A stretch of 64,000 bases of DNA, taken from positions 41,824,926 through 41,888,925 of the forward strand of contig CM037789.1 in the NCBI GenBank assembly GCA_021229015.1, written 5' to 3'. This DNA comes from Solen grandis (lineage: Eukaryota > Mollusca > Bivalvia > Adapedonta > Solenidae). Below the pieces are notes generated by a model. The model saw only the letters and a list, made by a program, of their open reading frames with translations, had not been told where the DNA came from and did not search any database. This document shows positions 33,618 to 45,290 of this stretch, piece by piece. The translations under genes were made by a program, and so were the position numbers. The first letter of the stretch is position 1; each line of letters opens with the position of its first letter.

Positions 33618-35663
33618 TTATCTCTGTACACATGAGCTGAAGACAAAGCTAAAAGCACTATGAAGATCTAGTAAGAAAGGTATATATTCGATATCATTTA
33701 CAGCATTCAACTGGATAAGTCTCAAAATTTTTAAACTATACACTTTTATTAAATTAATACACACAGTTCCATTACATACAAGTAAAATGTACACTATTCC
33801 ATGTACACTATCAATTATTTGTTAACTATTATTAGAAAATGCCCAAAATTTCGTGTACATAAGCATGTTCATGTACATAAGCATGTTCACTATTTTTTGT
33901 AAACTGTTACTTGTATACACAATAACATGATTATGCATTATTCTATTACACTATTCTATATACATGTACTATTATTTATATACTTTTTAAGGCACACTAT
34001 AATTTATGCTATTGTTTGTACACAATTTCATTGTGCACTTTCATTTGTACACTATTACATACATGTACAGTATTATTTTTATCCTATCATTTTCATTCTT
34101 TTACTTGTTCACAATTACATGTATACTTTTACTAAATTTAATTTTATCCTTGCATTATCATTTGGCCAAGAATATTTGGCCAACTCAGGAACTCATTAGA
34201 CGTTTTTTGTTTAAATGTTGTTTTTCACTCAGAAAAAACAACAACAACAAACAAAAAAAACAACTGAATATCGTACATATAGTAAACTTTCATCAAAGCA
34301 GTGGTAAAGCAGCATATTTGACTAATGTTTTAGCTAATTACACAGCCATATGCTACCATCACCACTTCCTATTGGAGTAACACTTCAGGCCAATTAATTA
34401 CATTAAATTACAGAGACAAACCAACACAATGTTTAAATGCCTGCAGTCAGATCACTGCGTCTAAATATAGATCCATGAAATAAGTAAGTCAAGTTGCTAG
34501 TGGCAATCCTCATGATTATCAATCAAGGTCAAAAGCCAACACACCCTGAACCCTGACCAGTCATTAATATACTAGATCCAGCTTTTAAACATATGATGCA
34601 GTGTAAGTTCTTGTATTCATGTTTAAGGGATATGTCGAAATGACAGGCTGATCTTGTTCTATATTTATTGATGTTTCATTATCTCTGTACACATGAGCTG
34701 AAGACAAAGCTAAAAGCACTATGATGATCTAGTAAGAAAGGTATATATTCGATATCATTTACAGCATTCAACTGGATAAGTCTCAAAATTTTTAAACTAT
34801 ACACTTTTATTAAATTAATACACACAGTTCCATTACATACAAGTAAAATGTACACTATTCCATGTACACTATATTTCCCTTTTTTATTTTTTAATAAATG
34901 ATTATGCATTATTCTATTACACTATTCTATATACATGTACTATTATTTATATACTTTTTAACATTTTTTTTAATTTATTGTGCACTTTCATTTGTACAGT
35001 ATTTTTACTATCATTTTTTTTTTACTTGTTCACAATTACATGTACACTTTTACTTGTACACTGTTATGTGGATGTACACTGGAACTTACTCTCAAACTAA
35101 TATGGAAGAGTAAGATTGGATCCTTAAACCTTGGGCATTAGATCATTTGGCCAAGAATATTTGGCCAACTCAGGAACTCATTAGACGTTTTTTGTTTAAA
35201 TGTTGTTTTTCACTCAGAAAAAAACAACAACAACAACAAAAAAAAAAAACTGAATATCGTACATATAGTAAACTTTCATCAAAGCAGTGGTAAAGCAGCA
35301 TATTTGACTAATGTTTTAGCTAATTACACAGCCATATGCTACCATCACCACTTCCTATTGGAGTAACACTTCAGGCCAATTAATTACATTAAATTACAGA
35401 GACAAACCAACACAATGTTTAAATGCCTGCAGTCAGATCACTGCGTCTAAATATAGATCCATGAAATAAGTAAGTCAAGTTGCTAATGGCAATCCTCATG
35501 ATTATCAATCAAGGTCAAAGGCCAACACACCCTGAACCCTGACCAGTCATTAATATACTAGATCCAGCTTTTAAACATATGATGCAGTTAAGTTCTTGTA
35601 TTCATGTTTAAGGGATATGTCGAAATGACAGGCTGATCTTGTTCTATATTTATTGATGTTTCA
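33618..35663. repeat. ~1-kb direct tandem duplication
   Basis: Unit 1 (33618-34678) and unit 2 (34679-35663) both start 'attatctctgtacacatgag' and end 'tattgatgtttca'. The last ~520 bp of each are almost identical (34155-34678 against 35135-35663). The middle differs by indels in a TGTAC-rich block. No coding capacity is evident. It begins about 150 bp from the gap. Confidence 0.9.
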
Positions 35664-37751
35664 AAAACCATTTGTTCTGAAAATCCATCCATAGATATTT
35701 AAGTTATAGAGCAGACATGAAGATGTAGCCTATAAATACCAAAGAGAATTTCTAACAACCCAAGTGACCTTCTTATATCAAGCTAGAAATATCTTTTAAG
35801 AAAAATATACAGCTTTGATGGGGATTAAAGTCATGGAGAATGTGGAATGGTTATGATGTACAAATTAGTTTCTGTGAAGCAAAAATAAACAAAGAGAAAG
35901 CATCCACTCTACTCCAATCAGCATTGTTGATATTAATGTAATAAAGCAATAATAAATATGTCAGACTTTAATATGCTTTTTAATTGTTACAACGATTGGT
36001 CTCTACAGGTTTCATTGTGCATCTAGGAGAAATAATTTGATAAACAGCTATCATCATGAATGATTTTCATCAAATGAACTGTAATTCAGTATACTTAACA
36101 TTCATTTCTAATAAATTCCCATAGCCTACTGGGTACCTATGTTCTGAACATCTATTGAATAACCTGACATGCTATGATTAAATGCGAATACCATTATACT
36201 GTTTTGAATAAAGCTTTATGATTATTGGTCAAATCTAGCTTCTTTCTTTTTTTAATGCAAGGCCCATAACTCTAGAATAATTGGGAGTTTTTGGCTGATT
36301 ATCAATTTTGTATAGGATGTTGTGCCAATAAACCCTTTTACAAAGTTTGGTAAATGTCAGTTCACAATGATATAATATCTGGACTTTAAGTCCGGTTATT
36401 AAATTTTGTCAAGATATTGTATCATTTCACATTGTGACAGCATCTGGGTGAAAGCCTGTGTCTTTGTGCTTGTTTGTCAATGCTTATTCCACCTCAGATT
36501 CTATATCCATGTCAGTATGCCTAAGCAAGAAGTAGGATACTTGACAACCTATGAAAACTACATTATAGCTACCATACCCCTGTGTGCTCATTGCAAGCCA
36601 GAAAGATATTCTAATGTAGAACGCAGACAATTCCCTATCAAACTACTATATGCATCGTCTAGCCAGTAAAGATGATGATCCAAGTTATTTTGACATTGGT
36701 CCAACTGAAATGAACAGCAATGACTGATCATTGTTCTTCTGGAACACTTGAGCAGGCATGTTCTGGTGATCATCACAGTTGCCAGCAGCCATGACTTGCT
36801 AATCATCATTCAGGTCAAGTTTTTGGCTTCTGGCTAATACAATTATACCCGGATAAGTGGTAGCTCCATTATAACGCCATATTTGGGGTCCGTAAAAATG
36901 CAGCTGAAGTCAAATAAACAAATAACAAAGTATAGGTTTGAGGTACAATGTTGGGCTGCATGTTACTGAGAGCAATATTTTAACACATTCAGTATGGTCC
37001 TTGGGAAAGGGAAAACACTGCAGATTCTTGTAATCTGGCAGTGCCAAACCAGGGTAAGAGGCAAAGCTATTGATATAAATCAAATAAAACACCTGTGAAA
37101 TCGAACAAACTCGCTGTTTTACTTTCTGTGTTAATCTGTTCAAATACTTGGTCAAATCTAGGAAGTATGTCATCACTCTTTAACAACATTGTCGATCTGG
37201 GAGTAAGGAAAACTATCAAAAAATATTTTCACCATATTTTACTACTTAAAGCTGAAGTACTGATGAATTTCCTTTTTATACACTCGTTGAATAACAGGAA
37301 ATATTATCCATCTCTCCGTAGACATTTCTTTTCCACCCAACAACTTTTGAAAGAATTCATGTACTGAGTTCAAATTTGGTATGCAAGTATATAATATAAA
37401 AATACAGGTCAAGCTCAATTTCTGTTACAATCAATGATTTTTTATATAGTTATGTCCTCTTAATTGGCATATTTTATGAGAAATTACTGTTTCTGTGCAA
37501 TAACTTATGAAAGACTTTCTGTATTGAATTCATATTTAATATGCAAGAACAAGTACATGTATATGATATCAAAATACAGGTCAAGTTTGATTTTTGGTTA
37601 CAATCCACTGATTTATAATAGCATTAATTGATAAGTTATTTACCTCCTATTACTAATAATTGAATAATTTATTATAAAATCATAAATTATATATTTTTAC
37701 TCATTTACAAAAGATCATAGTCCATTACATTTGCAACAACAACAAAATTGA
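35664..37751. other. Intergenic with decayed ~160-200 bp repeat monomers
   Basis: At 36240-36400 ('aaggcccataactctag') and 37330-37700 (two blocks with 'aaaatacaggtcaag') there are relics resembling the monomer-built dispersed repeats elsewhere in the window. No gene is supported. Confidence 0.45.
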
Positions 37752-37993
37752 TTAACCCTTTCCCTCATAGAGGAAACCATGAAAAGACCTATGCGAACAG
37801 CATAAAACCAGATCAGCCTGCCGAGTAACTCGCAGGCTGATCAGGTTTTATGCTGTTCGCTGCTCCTCAGTGGTTGGAAAATGAGGACTTTATAATTAAA
37901 TTTGGTAAGGTTTAACTGTGGTTTTCTGCAGATCAGACTTTATGTGGTACTACTGAGTGCGTCAAAATGAGTCTATATGAGGGAAAGGGTTAA
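37752..37993 (-). mobile_element. TTAA-flanked piggyBac-type MITE, copy 2
   Basis: Same ends and interior as the copy at 23095, inverted. The palindrome carries a one-base insertion (GCCTGCCGAGTAACTCGCAG). Flanked by TTAA on both sides. Confidence 0.9.
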
Positions 37994-37999
37994 CAATAG

Positions 38000-38555
38000 T
38001 TTGTACTATGAAACCCTCATATGAATTAGCTCTTGGAGTATATTGCTCCGCCACAGCGGCACTCTTGTTTTGTTTGTTTCATGTGTTTGACATGGATTTT
38101 TCAGGTAAGAGTATTGCACAGTTCAAATTATTATGGTATTCCCCATATTTACCCTCCTGTTGGAAATCTGGTGCTGTGGAATTTGTTTGCAGAACCTTTA
38201 TTCACTTATTAATTTCATGTGGGTTGAGACGCTGGCAGTGTGGGTTATTGCAGTAAATTATGACAGTATATATTAACACCTTTTGAATACAACACAAGTG
38301 AACATGTGGCATGCTAGCTACAAGCTCAGTATTTTTTTTTTTCACTTTGGAGGGAAAGGGGTCCGGGCCCATAGGAGGGGGGAAAAATTGCTCGAAACAT
38401 AAGCTATATAGTGGGATTTTTTTTTAAATATTATATTGGTATTTGGTTTATTTGTTGTATTTTACTCTTATTTAATGAAGTTTTTAATTGCCATAAAAGA
38501 ATAATAATACAAACCAATGTATATTATAACCATGTTTTAGACAGTTGTTTAACTA
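38000..38555. other. Intergenic, nothing recognised
   Basis: No supported feature. Confidence 0.35.
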
Positions 38556-39309
38556 CACAGGAGCTCAAAGTTGCATGGGGCGAATCATTTCATACCTAAT
38601 AACATTAAAAGGGAGGACACTATTTATGGCTAAATTTTGAATATTGCAATTTCAGCAAATAACAACCAGTAAAATGGTTCATTTACATTTAAAATGAATA
38701 GAAATAGAGAATTGAGCCATTTCCCTGTGTTGTTTTTACTCTTACAAATGACTAACATGTATTTTTAATGTCCCAATCGAGCTTGACAACAGCCAGTACT
38801 GACTACTTTCGGTTTCTTTTGCAGTGAGTAAAAGGTTAGCGCTCATGAGTTAATATATTAAATTTGAATATTGTGTAAGTAGGTACGACTTCCCTGTACC
38901 TGCTTTTCCAATAATGATTACATTGTGCCCATTGTCAATCGCACTGTTTATGCTTTTCTGGACTTCCGCAACTCATTGAAGTTTTTTTTTTAAATATAAG
39001 TTTCGTTTTCATTTTGATAAAAAACTTCACTACGAAAGAAACTGGAAATAGCCTTCCCCAGCTGTTGTTAATTAGCTTGATTGGAACAATTCATGATATC
39101 CTTAGGAGAGAAAAACTACCTCAATTTACGTTTAGGATTTTCTTAGTTTATGCACTTAAAATACAACCTGGTTCATTTTCAATGATGAATTTCGTTATAG
39201 ACCCGTTTCACAAAATTTGGTTTCAAAAGTTATAGTGTCCTCCCTTCCTTTTTCAATTGTTACCAGTAAGTACGAAATGATTCGCTCAATGCAACTTCGA
39301 GCCCCTGTG
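38556..39309. mobile_element. hAT-like non-autonomous DNA transposon with long inverted repeats
   Basis: The left end CACAGGAGCTCAAAGTTGCA and the reverse of the right end, CACAGGGGCTCGAAGTTGCA, align and continue through GCGAATCATTTC to AGGGAGGACACTAT, giving imperfect arms of about 65 bp. CAGGGG-type ends are common in hAT elements. Flanks are only loosely similar, so the target duplication is unproven. The interior contains a P-loop ORF remnant at 38850-38972. Confidence 0.65.
38850..38972 (-). pseudogene. P-loop ATPase/helicase fragment inside the hAT-like element
   Basis: A 40-codon minus frame reads VAEVQKSINSAIDNGHNVII, then IGKAGTGKSYLL, and ends in a stop. GKAGTGKS is a Walker A motif. 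The preceding 'GxNVxIIG' context is like PIF1-type helicases. Nothing after the P-loop helix is retained, so it is a captured or residual fragment, not a functional enzyme. Confidence 0.6.
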
Positions 39310-40144
39310 TTTTATTAAGAATATAAGATTTAACTACAACAGTGAGTCCATGCACACAATTAACATGACCCCAAAACAGGTATAGCCACGCCCCGAATGT
39401 TTGTCGGAGGTTGTTGAACTAAGGTAACTATTGAAAGCAAGATTCACGTGCATTTGTTTGTCGGAGGATTGTACAGCTTTTAACTGGTTAACCCGATATG
39501 CATGTTCATTTCGGGCGTTTTGGCGTCATGTTAATATGGTATGTAATCTCATAATTATGGAGGGGGAAAATTTAAAAAATTGGGGGAAAAATATATATTC
39601 CAGGCTAGGGGGGAATGCTGCCTATATTCTCCATGTATTTTGACCAAAAAAAACACTGAAGCTCCAAGGCTTGATGTCTGACTTTACAGGTGTCACATGG
39701 AACATGTATACTATCTTAGAGTTTGCCCGCAATTTCTATCCAATCAGTGAGCCTGAAATTTCAAATTCCTGGTCGATTTAATTTGTTAAGAGTTCGGAAT
39801 TTTGCGAGACTTGTCTTCTTAACTGAGATTGAACTATTAAGAGATTACGGCGAACTGTGCATGTCATTATTTCAAATTTTGCTCCGCCCTATTCACGTGA
39901 TAGCCATATATGGCAGTGTTTACTACACCGATCCCTACACACGAGGTGTGCTTATCATTTAATTCCACACTGGCGCATGTTGACGTCATTTGTAAACATT
40001 GAGAAAAGTTGCTTTAATAATCATGTTTATATACACATTAACGTAAGAATGAAGAGCTTCGGAAATATTTTTGCAAAATGATGATTACCAGCTCAATCCA
40101 AATGGACTCCTATGCTAAATTAAATATTAAAATACAAGGATATT
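39310..40144. other. Intergenic, nothing recognised
   Basis: Several short frames; none has a recognisable motif. Confidence 0.35.
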
Positions 40145-40375
40145 TTTTATTATTATGTTTAACGTCCTACCGACAGTATTTAAGTCATTTGGAGACGATG
40201 TCTACTTGAGACGGATGTAGTGCTGTCACACTGCACAGTATCACGCCATAGACAGTTAATGGCATGATACCACACCCAATCACATTATCCTGACACCGGG
40301 GCAACCAGTCCTTGAACTACCCTTATTATGCTGAGCGCCAAGCAAGAGAGCTATAACCAGAACCTATGTTTACGA
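40145..40375 (-). mobile_element. SINE family B, diverged
   Basis: It shares 'caaccagtccttgaactaccc' and the following degenerate tRNA-like part with 17100-17325. The start 'atgtttaacgtcctaccgac' resembles SINE 3' sequence. Confidence 0.45.
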
Positions 40376-40950
40376 CTTTGGTAAATACATGAATTAAAAT
40401 TGATATAACGTCCATAAACAATTTACAGATCATGTATGAACTCGTTTGATTTGGTATTTTCAGGGTATTCCTAGCCTTGATATCTTCCGCTGACAGAGGC
40501 TATTCTATAGATCTACGATTATTATCCACATATTTCGTTTTTTCCTTAAGTTAATCAATCAGTTGCTGTGTACTGATGACTTAACTAATAAAAATAAAAT
40601 AAATAAATCAAAAACAGTCATCACTCAAATTAAATTTCCATGCTTCATTATTGAAATCTGAAAAAGAAATGAGCCGACGGTGAAAAACCGCGCAAAATCT
40701 ATGTGTTACATCCATATTTGGAAAGCACGTGCACGTGTGTGAATACTTTAACAACACGCTGACGTAACAAGTTTATGGCGCCATCTAATATAGCAGTGTG
40801 ACGAAGTAATAGGGCTGGGCAAATTCTAAGTTAGTCAGTGTTTATTAAGAGAGAATTTAACAGTTAAGAAGCCATAACTAAGGGACAGAAATTTACATAC
40901 AACAGTAATAGATGGAAGGCAGTCATATTGTGATGCTGAGATTGCTGACC

Positions 40951-41190
40951 ATGCTCGGATCCAGCAATTTATCTTGGGGGTGGAGGGGGGAGGGTTTTCC
41001 CAATCTATGAAAATTGTCCCTAGTGAGAAGGGCTTCTTGGGGGTATTTCTTCCATACTTTCTTCAGGGGGGGGGGGCAGCTACTTTTCCAGGGGGTTAGG
41101 GGCTTATTTTCTTCTTTATATATAATAATTATATAGCCAAATTCCAGGGTGGTCCTGACCCCCTAATCCCCATCTGGATCTGTGCATGCT
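40951..41190. mobile_element. Probable MITE with CATGC...GATCCAG ends
   Basis: CATGCTCGGATCCAG at the left and CTGGATCTGTGCATG at the right are inverted repeats matching at 13 of 15. The interior is G-rich at the left (GGGGGTGGAGGGGGGAGGG, then a run of G) and C-rich at the right. Confidence 0.55.
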
Positions 41191-42432
41191 GACATAACAG
41201 ATTAAACCACAAACAACTCACAATCATGTCCAACAAATTGAGGATTTTTTTCTCTATTTTCTTTGCAGTTCATGTTTTCAATGTGCTTTTATTTCGAAAA
41301 AGAACGATACTCTTACCTCACTGTAATTCCTGTGCATGAACAACTAAATACCCATATATTTATAAATATATATGTCTGCAGCACAATTTCTTATAAATCC
41401 ACTGCAATGAATCACACAGCCACACCACCTATCAATACACTTCTAACTTCCAAACTCAATAATAACATCAGCTAATGCAATGACAAATGCTCATATATTA
41501 TCATGACATCCAACCTTCAGTGTATACACCATGCTTTGCTATTACAAGACCAGGCTGTGTAGCTGGGAACCACTACACGGTTCCACAATAAACATACACA
41601 TGCACACAACACGTTGTCTGTTGCTTCCCCACATCACCACTGTATCACAGACCAAGCTCTTACAGTGCTCACCAGGACTGGCTAATTGGATCGCAATATA
41701 TCATATTCCTCAACCACTTTCATATCATCAAGACCCATGTTGTTTAAAACACGTCTCACTTGCCACAAGTCCCACAGTTTTTATTGCGTAATTTTTCTAG
41801 ATACTTCCTCTATGCAACTCTGCACTTACCGCAACGCATTAAAAGTAATGTTGTCTTCTGAACTGTAGGAACGAAAGCAGACTGTCTACACCATGTTACA
41901 AAGAAAAAAACAAAAACAAAAAAAACTTGATGAACATAGTTTGTGCAATTTAGACATGAGACAGACTGATCAGGATTCAAACAATGAGTCAACTATTGGT
42001 AGAAAACCATTGGAAGTAATTAAGCTTTTAGGCTATTTATATTCATAGGTAATCGGTACATGTATCCTTTTTACCCAATAAATTGTATCAACTTTCTTCA
42101 GCACTTGTTTACAATGGATAAATCTTTTGCATTTTGTATGATCTGACAAAGGATTACAGTTATATTTTTTAACACGGACAAAGATAGAACACTAGTCCAC
42201 ATGGCAATGTTTGTGGGTAAGTATTAATGTAATCAAATTAAAAGGTCACCACCTAAATCCATTCCTTACTTCTGAAATTCTGGGGATGGAATGCCTGACT
42301 AGGAACTGACATATATGTCCCAAAGCCATTACCTTTAACTAATCATAACTTTTTGTTTCAAGCAATGAATTAATGTATTATCTAATGCATTATAAATCAT
42401 AAAGACAGCTCATTCAAACATATTGACTGAAT
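41191..42432. other. Intergenic, nothing recognised
   Basis: No coherent coding or repeat structure. Confidence 0.35.
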
Positions 42433-43490
42433 AGGGTGGCTTTTAAGTACAGGTAGCTGTTTATACAGATTGGCTGTTTAGTTGCCAAAACATAGGTTGG
42501 CTGTTAAGCACAGGTGGCTATTTACATAGGTTGGCTGTTAAGTACAGGTGGCTGTTTACTAAGGTTCGTTGTTATGTAAAAGTGGCTGTTTACACTGGTT
42601 GGTTGTAAAGTACAGGTGGCTGTTAGCACAGGTTGGTTGTTAACAGGTGACTGTTTACACAGGTTGGTTGTTAAGTACAAGTGGCTGTTTACACAGGTTG
42701 GTTGTTGAGTACAAGTGGCTTTTTACACAGGTTGGTTGCTAAGTAAGTACAGGTTGTTAAGTACAGGTGGCTGTTTACACAGGTTGGTACACGTGGCTGT
42801 TTACACAGGTTGATTGTTAAATACAGATGGCTGTTTACATAGGTTGGTTGTTAAGTAAGTACAGGTGGCTGTTTACACAAGATGGTTGTTAAGTACAGGT
42901 AGCTGTTTACACAGGTTGGTTGTTAAGTACAAGTGGCTTTTTATACAGGTTGGTTGTTAACAGGTGGCTGTTTACACAGGTTGGTTATTAAGTACAGGTG
43001 GCTGTTTACACAGGTCAGTTGTTAACAAGTGACTGTTTATACAGGTTGGTTGTCAAGTACAGGTGGCTGTTTACCCAGGTGGTTGTTAAGATCAGGTGGC
43101 TGTTTATACAGGTTGGATGTTTATTACAAGTGTCTGTTTACACAGGTTGGTTGTTAAGTAAGTTCAAGTGACTGTTTACACAGGTTGTTTGTTAAGTAAG
43201 TACAAGTGGCTGTTTACACATGGCTGGTAGTTAAGTTCAGGTGGCTGTTTACACAGGTCAGTTGTTAACAGGTGGCTGTTTACAAAGGTTGGTTGTTAAG
43301 TACAGGTGGCTGTTTACACAGGTTGGTTGTTTATAGGTGACTGTTTATACAGGTTGGTTGTTAAGTACAGGTGACTGTTTACATAGGTTGGTTGTTCAGT
43401 AAGTACAAGTGGCTGTTTACACAGGTTTGTTGTTAGTACAGGTGGCTGTTTATACAGGTTGGTTGTTAAGTACAGGTGGCTGTTTAGTTT
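42433..43490. repeat. ~34-bp minisatellite, about 30 copies
   Basis: The unit is GTACAGGTGGCTGTTTACAC followed by AGGTTGGTTGTTAA. Units vary from about 26 to 40 bp through loss or duplication of the AAGTAAGTAC part. No frame stays open because of the indels. Confidence 0.95.
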
Positions 43491-44345
43491 GTTTAACTGT
43501 AGAACCCTATAAAATACAGGGCACTATAGTCGACAGTCCCATATGAAGAGCACCATTTGTATCAAATTTCATAGTAGCCTTTTATTTTTTCTTAAACTTA
43601 AAAATATTAGTCTTATCTCCATAATCATCAACATAAAAGAAATAAAATGTAAGATTTTTTTCAAACCACCTGTAAAAGTCATTTTTCATTTCATTTTATG
43701 ATTTCTGTTAGAAAATATATGGCTGCATTTTATAGCAAAAATCTAATTTCTTTTTCTTTAATAAACATCTTTTATATCTGCTTCCAAACACACACATACA
43801 AAGGTACAACTCTGTGAGTACATTCCATTTCTACCTTCAATATCGCCCCCAACACACTTGCAACTGCCAAATAAAAACTGTGTGCAGCATGCATCAGACA
43901 GACCACATTGCATCAGAAAGATAAGCATGCATCCAAAATATGAACACTTCAAGTTCCTGGCCTTTTTGTACAGTGATGGCATTCCACATTTTCCCCTCAG
44001 ACATGGTGTGGAAAGAAAAATAAAACAGACATTTTTTCTCCTCGTTTGTTTGTTTACTAGAGTTAAACATCCCGCTGACAGTGTATTGATCACTGAGGTT
44101 CATTTGAAACATATTAAGATGCTGCCTCACGGTTTAAGCATACCATAGAAAAAGTGTCAAGATACCTTACCCTGACCCACAATTTCTTGAAACTGGGCCA
44201 TCAAATCCTAGGACTGTTTTATGCAAAACACACTGCAAGGGATCTATTTATCACATAGCAGTATGATTTAAATGACATGTGTGCTTATGTGCCAGCTTGA
44301 CTGACCTGTGTATTAATTTAAACAAAAACTATTCAATCTCATCAT
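43491..44345. other. Intergenic, nothing firm
   Basis: Short overlapping frames on both strands at 43758-44148 have no recognisable motif. Confidence 0.35.
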
Positions 44346-45290
44346 GCATATACTGGAATTATCTTCCACATTTGCTGAAGGATCCAAGTATTTTATGAAC
44401 ACCAAGTTATCTATTTGCAGAGGATCCAGGTATGTTATGAACACCAAGCTATCTATTTGCAGAGGATCCAGGTATTTTATGAACACCAATTTATCTATTT
44501 GCAGAGAATCCAGTTATGTTATGAACACCAAGCTATCTATTTGCAGAGGATCAAAGTATTTTATGAACACCAAGTGATCTATTTGCAGAGGATCCAGGTA
44601 TTTTATGAACACCAAGCTATCTATTTGCAGAGGATCCAGGTATTTTATGAACACCAAGCTATCTATTTGCAGAGGATCCAAGTATTTTATGAACACCAAG
44701 CTATCTATTTGCAGAGGATCCAGGTATTTTATGAACACCAAGCTATCTATTTGCAGAGGATCAAAGTATTTTATGAACACCAAGTGATCTATTTGCAGAG
44801 GTTCCAGGTATTTTATGAACACCAAGTTATCTATTTGCAGAGAATCCAGGTATGTTATGAACACCAAGCTATCTATTTGCAGAGGATCCAAGTATTTTAT
44901 GAACACCAAGCTATCTTTTTGCAAAGGATCCAGGTATTTTATGAACACCAAGTTATCTATTTGCAGAGAATTCAGTTATTTTATGAATTCATTGAGATCC
45001 AGTATTTTATGAACACCAAGTATCTATTTGCTGGAGGATCCATGTATTTTATGAACACCAAGCTATCTATTTGCAGAGGATCCAAGTATTTTATGAACAC
45101 CAAGCTATCTATTTGCTGGAGGATCCATGTATTTTATGAACACCAAGTTATCTATTTGCAGAGGATACAAGTATTTTATGAACAGTCTAACATACCAATC
45201 TGCAGAGTTCCAAGTATTTTATGTACACCATGTTATCTATTTGCAGAGGATTCAAGTATTTTATAAACAGTAAGTTATCTATTTCCTAGT
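44346..45290. repeat. 42-bp minisatellite, about 22 copies, open in three frames
   Basis: The unit is GGATCCAGGTATTTTATGAA, CACCAAGCTATCTATTTGCA and GA. Because 42 is a multiple of 3 and the unit lacks stops in several frames, it reads as a 283-codon plus ORF (period QRIQVFYEHQAIYL), a second plus frame (period YFMNTKLSICRGSR) and a 145-codon minus frame. No signal, promoter or splice context favours any of them. Treated as non-coding. Confidence 0.85.

Noticed and set aside
43758..44148. Overlapping 96-111 codon frames on both strands
   Set aside because: No motif and no supporting splice structure; Cys residues in the minus frame come from ACA-rich sequence.
44168..44204. Possible minus-strand microexon reading DLMAQFQEIVGQ
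   Set aside because: Has a donor-like GTAAGG and an AG upstream, but no partner exon with matching phase could be shown.
44415..45266. 283-codon ORF as a real repetitive protein gene
   Set aside because: It is the 42-bp minisatellite read in one of three open frames; no start context, signal peptide or unique flanking coding sequence.
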